Source: Rhododendron vialii (Eukaryota > Streptophyta > Magnoliopsida > Ericales > Ericaceae). From it: 64,000 nucleotides of DNA. The stretch covers positions 34,833,501-34,897,500 of the forward strand of contig NC_080560.1 in NCBI RefSeq assembly GCF_030253575.1. Direction: 5' to 3'. Below, piece after piece: positions 12,047 through 24,034 of the stretch. Below the pieces are notes generated by a model. It was not told the origin of the DNA and did not search any database. It saw nothing but the letters and a program-made list of their open reading frames with translations. The position numbers and the translations under genes were made by a program. The number at the start of each line of letters is the position of its first letter. The first letter of the stretch is position 1.

Positions 12047-13170
12047 AAAATTGAATAATTAAAACTTGCCACATCACCTTTTCAACCTATAAAATTTTTT
12101 GAAAAAAGTTATAAAAAAATTGTCTTTTTTTTATGCTGCAAATGAATGCAATAGGGAATGGAGAGGACTGTGGATAACGTTCCCACTCGATTGCTCCAAA
12201 CTCCCCCATCGGATTAGATGGTGTTTTTGAAAAAAAAGACAATTTTTTGAAAATAACAGTTTTACTATTTTTGCAACAAAAACAAAAACTTCTTTTAAAA
12301 ATATGAGAAAGAGAGAGAGAGCACCGGGGGGGGGGGGGGGTCAGGTGGTTGCTACTTTTGATTATTCAAGGGCCAAAATTTAATGAGTTGCTAAGAGGTT
12401 GTTAAGTTTGGTTATGCCACTGTGAGCATTTTTTTGGAAACATTGCTAACTTTAGCAACCATATGATTTTGGTTATTTCACTGTAGATGCTCTAATAGAC
12501 TAAAGGTTGCTAGAAAAGTCTGGAAAGAGTGTACTAGAGAATTCTAAAATGGCAAGGAACTCTCTAGAAGGTTGAAGAATAATCTAGACGATTCTAGAAT
12601 GGTCTAAAACGTTTAAGACACTTCTGGAAGGTTCTAGAAGTGAAGGAACCTAGATAATGCAGAATATTCTAGAAGATTATGGAAGACTCCACCCCATGCT
12701 AATGTTGTGTGGAGAGCTAGAATGTTGTGGAAATAAGATGAGGAAGAAAAGATATTTGGTGGGAGGAAACTAGAAGGTAAATATCGACCTTTGGATGAAA
12801 AGGATCTTACCCATCTATTAATGAGGTGGATGGCTCTATATAAAATGGGAGGACGAGGTCATTTATAAGAGTGCTCAAATGAAAGCTCACATCGAAGACC
12901 ACACTGGGAGTGCACCAAATAGAGTGCAAATGAAAGCACTCTTGGAGTGCAACTAGAAGAGTGCACAAAGGAGCGCGAAATCTGTAAACTCCTTAATTTT
13001 TTGGAGCGCGATTTTCATTGTCAACTTTCTGATGGCTTCTTTGCATCCAATACCAAGCATATATTACAGAGATTCAGTCAATGACCAGAATCTAAATACA
13101 AGTGTAGAAAATTAGAGGCCGGTCCTCCTTTTTAGGTTCTGTCGGATCCTAACCCTAATATATTTTATCG
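12047..13170. other. No gene recognised; repeat remnants
   Basis: Contains a 14-base G run at 12327-12340, a possible element end TGTAGATGCTCTAA near 12482, and a stretch at 12500-12700 with many diverged copies of TCTAGAA(T/G)G. No coding sequence is evident. Confidence 0.5.
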
Positions 13171-13416
13171 AAGCTAGATGGCTTGGTTTCGCTGCGTGAT
13201 TGACGTTTTTGCCCCAAATGTCAACAAACGAAATAAAACCATGATTCCTCGAATCTTAGCAAACTATAACCCCCCCCCCCCCCCCTCGCTCTCTCTCCCC
13301 ATTGTTTCCACCTCCATCATCATTTCCACATGTACAGATTCTCAATCTTCTCCAACTACGATTCTCTCTCTACATCTCGCTTCCTCAACTTTGGGTGCAA
13401 ACAAGAGCTTGCTCGA

Positions 13417-13786
13417 ATCCTTCGCCGTCGACCTCGACCAGTCCTCCCTGCTATTCAATTTGGCATCTCCTCCTCCTGCGGCGGCCATGGTGGCTTCCTT
13501 ATGAGCTTTCGAACGACTGCGGCGGTGATCCTTGGACTGTTGCTCGATTGATCGGAACACGTCGTTTGGTCAGAGAAGATCTCAGGAGGCATCCTTCGCC
13601 GTCGACCTTGACCAGTCCTCCCCACTGTTCAAGTTGGCATCTCATCCTTCTGTGGTGGCCATGGCAGCTTCCCTATGAGCTCCCGAACGGCTGCGGCGGC
13701 GATCCTTGGACTGCTGCTTGATCAACCGGAACACGTCGCCGGAGCCACCATACAATGTTGTTTGGTCTGAGAAGATCTCGGGAGGC
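13417..13786 (+). repeat. ~175-bp GC-rich tandem duplication
   Basis: Two copies start at 13417 and 13592 with ATCCTTCGCCGTCGACCT. Shared parts include TTGGCATCTC, GCGGCGATCCTTGGACTG and CGGAACACGTCG, and each ends near GAGAAGATCTC-GGAGGC. The higher GC content and codon-like texture suggest a decayed coding exon or a gene fragment in a mobile element; no protein family is recognisable and the frames are broken. Confidence 0.75.
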
Positions 13787-14039
13787 TAGTGGATGCCTGC
13801 TTCTTTTTGTTTTGCTTCTGGTAAGACATCTTTTTCCACCCATACTCGGCGTCGTCGTTATGGTTATGATGATATACGGAGTATAAATTTTGAAAAGAAC
13901 TGTGTATGTACTAAAATGTATTTATGAGAAATGAAAAATTGAAATCTACCTGAATCTGTATTGATGAGCCTTGAGATCTCAGTTTCATAACGTGGTTAGG
14001 CTATTTGAACTGTGATAAGAGTATATGAATCGGTTATAT

Positions 14040-14365
14040 GTGAATTGTGTGTGTTTTTCCTATGAGAATTGTGTATTTTTCTATGAGAATTGTGTATTGT
14101 CTATGAGAACTGTGTATTTTTTTATGAGAATTGTATTTTTTGTGAGAACTATATATTTTCTTTGAGAATTGTGTATTGTCCATGAGAACTGTGTATTTTT
14201 CTATGAGAATTATGTATTGTCCACGAGAACTGACTATGAGAACAGGTAGTTCTCGTAGAATTGATAATGAGAATTGTGTATTTTTCTATTAGAACTATGT
14301 ATTGTCCATGAGAACTAAGTACGAGAGCTGGCTATTCTTATAGAACTGACTATGAGAATTGACAG
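14040..14365 (+). repeat. Degenerate minisatellite, unit near TATGAGAATTGTGTATT
   Basis: About a dozen imperfect copies of a 17-24-base unit alternating GAGAATTGTGTATT and GAGAACTGTGTATT with T-rich or GTC spacers. It dissolves gradually into single sequence. Confidence 0.85.
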
Positions 14366-15104
14366 TTCACATAGCCAAAAGTATTTTTGTCCGGAACTTG
14401 TGAAGGTACAAAATGGACAATTGAAATATTGCTGTAGTGGCCTTGGAAATGGGACTCGGACCATTCCAGAGCCAGGTACCATTGGACGTGTCACCCATTG
14501 GGTTTACCATGGAGCACAGCTCCATCCGGTGTTCTGATGTCTCGGAGTCCTGTTGTTATATCGCTTGGTTACACCGGGCGGGACTGGATCCGTGATGCCC
14601 AAACAAAAATGGAAGTAAGGACTTTTCCTCGTGCACTCAAGCCCCTGAGCCATGTATGTCATCATGACGTAGGCCGAGGCGGTTTTAGCACATGAATTAT
14701 TATTATGGCCAGCTCAGGCTATGTGCTCCGTAACCACCTTCTTCGGTGCGTCATTTGTGATATCACCCGAGGCGGTTACCCAAGCGTACCCTCCATGCGC
14801 TTATTTAGGGATCAAGTCAAGCGAGATCTATAAAAGGGAAGAGAAATCAACCTAAAGAGGTATACCATTTCACCCTAACCCTAGACTTACCTTACCCTTC
14901 CTAGATCTAACTTTGATTGTTGGAAGATCATTGGGCTGCCACCAACCCTAGTGACTTGTTGCAGGTGAGGCAGAGGGTGAGTGGAGCTGCACAGAGGAAA
15001 CCAGAAGACGATCTAAACCTACATATCCATAAACCGAAAACGCAATAGCCATAAAATATTTTCTTTTTCTTTTTGTGTTCTTTTTTTTTCATAATTGTGT
15101 CATT
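14366..15104. other. Promoter-like but unidentified repeat sequence
   Basis: Contains CTATAAAAGGG at about 14829 and a CCTAACCCTAGACTTACC leader-like stretch, arranged as in some LTRs or gene promoters. No coding frame follows. It may be a remnant of an LTR element. Confidence 0.3.
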
Positions 15105-15112
15105 GCTTGCAC

Positions 15113-15845
15113 TAGGGCCGGCCCTGGGGTGGTGCTGGAGGTGCGACCGCTTTAGGCCTCCGGAATTTAAGCAAAAACTAGGACCTCATTATCCATTTAT
15201 AATATCTTACATAATATATATAGATTGTTCCGCGCTCTAGTTTGTATTTTGCTCTGGCAAAGTTGGTTAACGTAGGGGTTTTAGTTCCCCGTCTCCCTGG
15301 TTCAACTCCCAGGAGCAAGTGATTTTTTGCAAACTGGAGTAATTTTTTTTCTTATTCGCATGTCTTTTGCAAAATTGAGTAATTTTTTTTTCTTATTTGC
15401 ATGTTGGATATTAACTCTTGAATCTCTTGTATTAAAATTTAGTTACGCTTTAGTAGTTGTTTATTTTAATTTCCCTTTAAATTTCATATCAAATTCACAA
15501 ATAAAACACTATTGAATAAAAATAAACAAAAAATAAGTTATTTTTACTCAACAAACATTGACAAAAAAAATGTCATAAATAATTATAAAGTTGTTAAAAA
15601 TAGAATTCGTACAATTAAAATTAATAACACAATTAGCTAGAGAAAATATTGAGCAGTACTTCCTTAGGTTTGAGTTAACTCCATCTAATGCTATGAAAAA
15701 ATTTAAAATTTATTTTATGAAACTGAAATATCATGTTTAATCTTTTTACTTTATATTAGTCCACCTATATTGAATTTTTTTTAAAAGAACCAAGGCCTCA
15801 TTCTAAAATTTGCTTTAGGCCTCCAAATTTTCAGGGCTGACCCTA
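15113..15845. mobile_element. hAT-type non-autonomous element (733 bp) with 8-bp target-site duplication
   Basis: Left end TAGGGCCGGCCCTG and right end CAGGGCTGACCCTA are inverted with two mismatches, and GCTTTAGGCCTCC occurs just inside both ends in inverse contexts. The direct repeat GCTTGCAC flanks it at 15105-15112 and 15846-15853. An 8-base duplication is the hAT signature. The interior is AT-rich with no transposase. Confidence 0.85.
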
Positions 15846-16119
15846 GCTTGCACGGTTGATCTAATGGTGATTGTAGCGAACTTCAACTCTTAAACATCTT
15901 TTTTTGATATTTGAACTTCGATTCTCAATCAAGATTTTTTCTAGTGATTCTTTGAACAAACAATACTTCATTGAATTCGCCACTCTAGAGTGATCTTGCT
16001 TGTGGCCAAGGACTGAGAAAACTGAGGCCGATTATTGAATTCTGCAAAATGACAGTGCTAAGCTATGTGTACGAAGCACCAATTAAATTATCTGAGGACA
16101 AAATCTGAACAAATAAATA

Positions 16120-16359
16120 CTTCCTCCTTCTCTATTTTTCTTCTTCTCTCGTTCCATTCTAACCGGATAGTAAATTGATTATATTTTTCAATTGGTAACA
16201 CATTTTGTATGCAATATTGATCTTACTTGATAACTCTCGATCAGTACTGTTAAACAAAATTTTCAAAATTACTTAAACCCTCGTACATTATAAGATATAA
16301 TCAATTGAAAAATAACATAAACTCTCAAAAAAAAGACTAAAAATTTGGGACGGAGGGAG
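16120..16359. mobile_element. Stowaway MITE (240 bp)
   Basis: Right end GGGACGGAGGGAG with TA following and left end CTTCCTCCTTCTC with TA preceding. The interior shares GTTAAACAAAATTTTCAAAA-type sequence with other plant copies. Confidence 0.88.
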
Positions 16360-17280
16360 TAATTCAATTGTCACTCTGAAGATTTACAGAAGACTTCTTA
16401 TCCCAAAACATGACATTTCTTTTTGCGGCGGCCCAAAATTGGACTACGAATACTCTGACCTATGATGGGCTAAGCTTGGGCCCCCAAAAGCCCCAGTCAT
16501 GTTAACCACATACACAGATAAAGCCATTTCGGGTCCAACAATCCGAACTGCTTATTTTTTGGAAAAATGATGGTCAATGACGTATTTTAATAATTAATAT
16601 CTGTCAAAAATATTTTCAACATTAACAAATGTTCTTACCATGTCATTGACTAGTATTAATTATCAAAACACGTCCAGAGCCGTCATTTCCCCCTCTCTTT
16701 TTTTAAAGAAATAATCATTTAAGAGTTCTTATAATAAATAAGCTCAATCCCATAAGACCATGATCGAAATCTCAACCTAGCAAGTTGTTCGGATAGACAT
16801 GATTGCACAAACCTCAATTGTCTTTTGTTCAAAAAATCGATTATGTTCAGATGACAACTATCGAGGGACCCAAATAGTAACCTTTACTATAATTTATTCG
16901 AAAACTAAATATGAACAATCATAATTTGTTTGGAAACTAAAAAACGAACTTTCTAGATTTGATCGGCAACTAAAAATTTCTAATGCTTGAGTTTTGGACA
17001 GTCCTGTATATCCGAAGGGCCATTAAAGGAAGATCTTGTGTCGGTGAGTAGGGCTGCAAAAAAAATCGGTAAATCGCAAAATCAGTCAGACCCACCCTTA
17101 CTGATTCGTACCTACGGAATTTTGTCCAATGTCTAGCCGTCAAGCGTCAAATGATAAATTTGGTTGCTGGGCATGTGTACTGAGAAAAAACGGAGTGCGA
17201 ATAGAAACTCCCAGCTTCACTTAAGTATCATTTTTTTTTTTTTGACCAATAAAGCCTAGGAGAACAATTCAAATACCCTC

Positions 17281-19240
17281 TCTATCCCTCAAAACCCTCA
17301 CCTCTCTGCTATTTATACATGCGCGTAGAACCATGGCCGCCACAAAAACCCTCGTCTCTCCCAAGTCTCAACCACACATGTCCTCACCTGTCACATAGGT
17401 ATGGTCGTACACTGAGAATTTCTTCTTTTCCTTTCTTCTAGTGATTTTGGACATGGGTTCCAAAAATTTGCAGGAAATCTTGAATAAGCTTGGAGTACCC
17501 AGCTACTCCAATTCCTTGATTTTTTTTATTTTTTTTCCAGTTTCTTTCTTCTTCTAGATTCTTATGCAGATCGAAATCTGGTTAAGAATTCAATGAATAA
17601 ATTGTTCCTACCTTTAATTTGTTTCGCTGTTAATATCACTCTCACTTTGATCACACGAAGATATGAAAATATTGCTCAAAGTCGTCTATACATACCTGTA
17701 TGTAAAGTGTGTGGACGAGATATTCTCTTTCTGTCTCCATGCCCTTCCCGGTGGTGAACAGGAAGCAAGAACGCCCTTGCGGCCTCGCCCCGGGGGTGCG
17801 TTAAACTGTACATAAATCCGGGCATGAAAAGCATAGTGCATTGTGCAGAGTGTGAAGTACAAGTGAACAAAACAAATGGACTTGTAGAGAGTTTTCTATG
17901 TTTTTTTGTATTTAATTTGTTGGTCTATTTATAAGATCCAGTCCATCTTGGCAAAGCTTAAGAGCCTTTGATAGGCAATGTTAAGTTTTGAATGCTAATG
18001 GACTTAGATCAATTGTCTCTCCTTCCTGTTCTGGGCTTCTTTTACACTGTGAAGTTGCAGGTCATTGGAGAGGAGACATGAAACTGGTAGTCTCTTTATC
18101 TCATAATTCGTAAAATTGGTTGGGTGGTTTTTTATAGTGCATTTAAGTTGTGAATTTATTGTGATAGAATCCAAAACACTGGCTGGAGAATGTATCTGTC
18201 AAAAAAGAAAGTGCAGTTCACATAGATTTCTTTTTGTTCTATCTTTATGTACATGTATCGATGTATGTATAAGCATATCCTTGGAATTGTATCTTTAGTT
18301 GCCTTTGGGATTTCATAGAGATTCAGTGTATGCATCAGAGGAAAGTAGGTTTAAAGAAGAGTGAAGTTAGGATTTTTAGTTGCAAGTGGAGTGGTAGCCA
18401 AGTGGTAGGCACCATGTACTCTCATGCATTTGACACATATGACTCCAAACCTAACAATGCTGACTTTCATTGGGGGAAAAAAAGAAGAAGGTTCTTAGTA
18501 AGTTTACTATAATGAATGTACTGCAAATTGTTTATAGATGATATCATTGCTTTCCTTTCTCATTTTGTTTACTATAAATTTCCATTTGAATGATCCAGTC
18601 CATCTTGGCAAAGCTTAAGAACTTATGATAGGCAATGTTAAGCTTTGAATGCTAATGGACTTAGACCAATTGTCTCTCCTCCCTGTTCTGTGCTTCTTTT
18701 ACACAATGAAGTTGCAGGTCAGTGGAGAGGGTACATGAAACTAATTGCCTTTATATCATAATTTGATTAGTCGTTTGTAGAATACATCAACAAGACATTA
18801 TATCAGAACAATCTACATCTCTCACCAGGTTTTGTGTGTGTGTGTGTGAATGCTACTATAAGTTAAGTTTTTTTTGTAAACTCTAATACTTTTTTTCCAG
18901 TAAATAACTCTAGTACTTGTTACTATACATGTCTGCTTTTTTTTTTGACTGACATTGTGCTATCTTCTCTATGTCATTGTCTCTATGATTGTCATATTTG
19001 ATTTTCTTTCAATTTCATGCAGGATGAATACCGCAGATAACCGGCCTGGACAACATCACACCATCCTCAAAAAATCTAAAATGCAAGAAGAGGAAGTAAT
19101 GACATCCTAACCATTGCACTGGCAGTCTGAAAATATTGGTCCAAGCACTTTCAAAGTGATAATTTAGGTAGTCTATAGTTGATACTTCTACAATGGTAAT
19201 TTGGGTGAGAACCAAGGATGTCAAAAAGTGCAATTTTTTA
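17281..19240 (+). ncRNA. Transcript-like region without convincing coding potential
   Basis: Several gene-like features occur: a leader-like ATG context at 17332, splice-like acceptors (GTTGCAG at 18060 and 18717; TTTCATGCAG at 19021) and a GC-richer block at 17690-17870. No frame is long or resembles a known protein. The first ATG opens only 22 codons. If transcribed, a spliced long non-coding RNA is the likeliest reading; this is an inference. Confidence 0.3.
17935..18745 (+). repeat. Direct repeat, ~150-bp copies 657 bp apart
   Basis: Copy 1 (17935-18085) and copy 2 (18592-18745) share GATCCAGTCCATCTTGGCAA, AATGCTAATGGACTTAGA, CAATTGTCTCTCCT and GAAGTTGCAGGTCA-TGGAGAGG, with roughly 90% identity by eye. 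Each ends in the same acceptor-like TTGCAG, suggesting exon-intron duplication within one transcript. Confidence 0.85.
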
Positions 19241-19970
19241 TTTTCACAATTTATTTATTTTTTACATTGTCCATGTGTTCGAAGTTATGGTAAATGTCTA
19301 ATATCTTTGTTTCTTGCTGTAGAGCAAGCAATTAAAAGGGCATAGGGTTAATTAATAACGTCATTGCTTATTGCACGATGTATTAGAATAATGGTCCTAA
19401 TTAACTATTTCATACGGCACCATTAGGAGAGGCCAATATGTTTGTGTCAATTGATATTGTGAAAGTAATAGATGCCCTTTTTCTTGTACCTATCCATAGA
19501 GAGATGACTATTCTAGAAGAGGCAACTGGGTGTCACATGGCATGACCCAGATATCTCAGGAGAGGCAAACTGGGTGATACTAAGATTTTTGGGCTATCAT
19601 GCTACATGACACCCAACCGTCTCTTGAACAATAGAGTTCTCTCCAAGATAGGTGCAGGAAAAGACCTCAATTACCTTAACAACATCAATTGACACACGCA
19701 TATTGCCCTCCCCTAGTGGTGCCATATGACGTGGTTCCTTAGGTCCATTTTCTCATGCATTGTGCCATGAGCAACAATGATATTACTATATACCATAAAT
19801 CCACAACGCATGAACAATGTAAATAATAAACTTTGTGGTAATAAAATATTGCTCCTTTTGGCGTTACATGTCATCCTTGGTTCTCCTCCTATTTTCCATT
19901 ACAGAAGTATCAATTTGTAGAATGCCTAGATTATCACTTCTAAAAGTGTTTGAGCCAATACTTTTAAGTT
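19125..19970. repeat. Large diverged inverted duplication
   Basis: Sequence from about 19125 to 19545 reappears in inverse orientation from about 19560 to 19970. Matching blocks include GTGATAAT-TAGG, GATACTTCTACAATGG, GAGAACCAAGGATG, GGAGAGG-CAATATG and GTGTCAATTGAT. The arms have diverged by roughly a fifth. A transcript crossing it would fold into a long imperfect hairpin. Confidence 0.8.
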
Positions 19971-20860
19971 GAGCTTGCCCTCACTGCCCAAATATTAAGC
20001 TGAGCTTGCCCTTACTACCTATGCCTTTGTTGGATTGTGGGGAGCTTGTTGGAGGCACTTGGATTAAAGTTTGGGGGTTTTCTATGCTTTGGGGTTGTTT
20101 TCTCAATACCATTGCTTGATTTTTTTAACTCCTTTTTTCCATTGCCGATTTCGATGTTTTTGGTCCATAGATGTCATAGCCATTGTTTTTGTTTTTATGA
20201 TACAGATTTACACATCGGATCTTCTTGATGTCCGTTGATACTATCAGCACCATGTAACAGTTTGAAATTTTAATGAAAACAATATAATTTTAATTTAATT
20301 GACATGTATTCTAATTGCTTAATTATTTAACTATGGTGTGAATAGATTAATCATGCAACAAAGTAATCTAATTATGACAAGAACACTTCAACATGACTTA
20401 TTAGATTATTGGATTGGACTTCACAAGTTCTAGTGTGGCAAGCCTAACCATCTAATTATGAGCAAAGCTAACCCTTGGCTGATGTAGTCATGCACCATAG
20501 GTAAACCCTAAATGGGTACAAAATTTACTAGGTAATAGCTATGAGTGATTTATCTCTTACAAACTATTGGTAGAAGAATGGACCTATTCGTTTCTTCGAG
20601 GACCAAAACTGGAAAAACTTAGAATTATAAGGTCCTCGAACCATTTAAATAGTTATGAAGGTCAAGCAGGCATGATAAAGCAGCTAACGGCTCCATTGGT
20701 CGATAGGTAAGGTTTTGAATGATAAGGAAGAAGAGTAGATAAGAGGGATATGTTATAACGGAAAATTGGTTAAGAATGAAAGATTAACTAAGAAGTGGTT
20801 TTCGGTTGTTTAAAAGGATGGATAAGAGTGTCATAAAGAAAATCATGTAAGTTTACATAA

Positions 20861-21805
20861 GGGCAAATTTCACTCAGACCCCTTGAGGTATCTGACAATA
20901 ACAGAAAGTACCCTTCAGTTTTCAAAAATGACAGAAACTTCTCCTATTTCACAGTTTGGGTTTCATTCCGTTAGTAAAGTGGACGGAAAATGTACAGAAA
21001 ATGAAATCTTCAATTTTATTTAGTTCTACAGCTATCTTAGGGCTCTCATTGAAAGTTCTAGAGCCAAAAATTAATTATGACCATTTAGGATAAAATAATT
21101 AAAAAAATAAAATCTTCGTACCGATTCAAACAAATTAAAATTTGGAGCATTTAAAATTTTTCTCTTTATTTGATTTTAGGGCTTTCAATGAAGAGCAAAT
21201 ACTTAAAGTGCTCCAATTTTCAATCCATTTGAATCGGTGCGAAAATCTTATTTTTCTGATTATTTTATCCTAAAGTTCAATAATTAATTTTTAGTTCTAA
21301 GATTTTCAATGGGAGCCTTAAGATAGCCGTAGAACTAAACGAAGAGGAGATACTTAAGTGCTCCAATTTTTAATTCGTTTGAATCGGTGCAAAGATTTTT
21401 ATTTTTTTATCATTTTATCCTAAATGGTTATAGTTAATTTTTGGCCCCAAGGCTTTCAATAAGAGCCCTGAGAGAGCCGTAGAACCAAATGAAGAGAAGA
21501 TACTTAAGTGTTCCAATTTTTAATCCGTTTGAATCGGTGCGAAGATCTTATTTTTCTGATCATTTTATCCAAAATGGTCATAATTAATTTTTTGCTCTAG
21601 GATGTTCAATAAGAGCCCTAAGATAGCTGTAGAACTAAATAAAATTGAAATTTTCATTTTCCGTAGGTTTTCCGTCCATTTCACTAACGGAACTAACGGA
21701 ATGAAACCCAAACTGTGAAATATGGGAGGTTTTTGTCATTTTTGAAAACTGAAGGGTAATTTCTGTCATTGTCAGATACCTCAGGGGTCTGAGTGAAATT
21801 TGCCC
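20861..21805. mobile_element. Mutator-like foldback element (945 bp) with 9-bp target-site duplication
   Basis: Arms of about 200 bases start GGGCAAATTTCACTC and end GAGTGAAATTTGCCC. Direct repeats of TTTACATAA flank the element at 20852-20860 and 21806-21814. The interior consists of about three tandem ~142-base units (each with GTGCTCCAATTTT-AAT and GAATCGGTGC) plus one inverted unit. No transposase is present. Confidence 0.9.
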
Positions 21806-22300
21806 TTTACATAATTGGTCGTTTTGATAAGAAAAAGAAGTCGGAGAGGTACACATTGGTAATTAAACCCACCCAGATAAGCTTATCCGGGGGTGGGATT
21901 GGTTTCGCTAAGGTTTAACTGTCGAAAAAGGAGTTCGGGTGTAAAGGATGAACCAAACACTAAATAAGAGTGTTTTAAAATTAGTTTATCCTCGTAAGAC
22001 CCTTATCCTTTCCGCTCAAAAGATTGCAAGTTTGATCCACAAAACGCTCAACGTTTCAAACATTTGGACTAATGAACATTTGTTCGGTTGTTAACTTTAA
22101 AAATTTTAAAATTAACCGATGTACACGCTAGTTAGCTTAGATACATTCAGTTATAAAGAAAGAAACAACACATTAAATTCTGGGACCTATTTATTTCAAT
22201 GACTTGAGTACAGAATTGGAAAAAAATCCAGTAAATACTCCAAGTGTTACGATACCATTTATTCCCTAAAAAATCCAGTAAATCATTTTCAAGGAAGCCG

Positions 22301-22301
<1 letters not shown>

Positions 22302-22358
<57 letters not shown>
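22302..22358. repeat. (GA)n microsatellite in the 5' leader of RPL28
   Basis: An almost pure GA tract of about 56 bases ends eight bases before the RPL28 start codon. GA/CT-rich leaders are common in plant core promoters and 5' UTRs, so this tract may be transcribed. No TATA box is evident immediately upstream. Confidence 0.9.
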
Positions 22359-22361
<3 letters not shown>

Positions 22362-22365
22362 AACG

Positions 22366-24034
<1,669 letters not shown>

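Noticed and set aside
11395-12493. A 1.1-kb element bounded by TCCACAGTGGAATAATCAA-like inverted ends
   Set aside because: The inverted ends are short and mismatched, and no target-site duplication could be read; only the CACTA end inside is reported.
13178-13504. 108-residue plus-strand frame with Pro/Ser-rich start
   Set aside because: Begins in a C run and spans the tandem duplication; several frames are equally open and none matches a family.
17676-17870. 64-residue minus-strand frame in a GC-richer block
   Set aside because: No resemblance to a known family and no splice context on that strand; more likely incidental.
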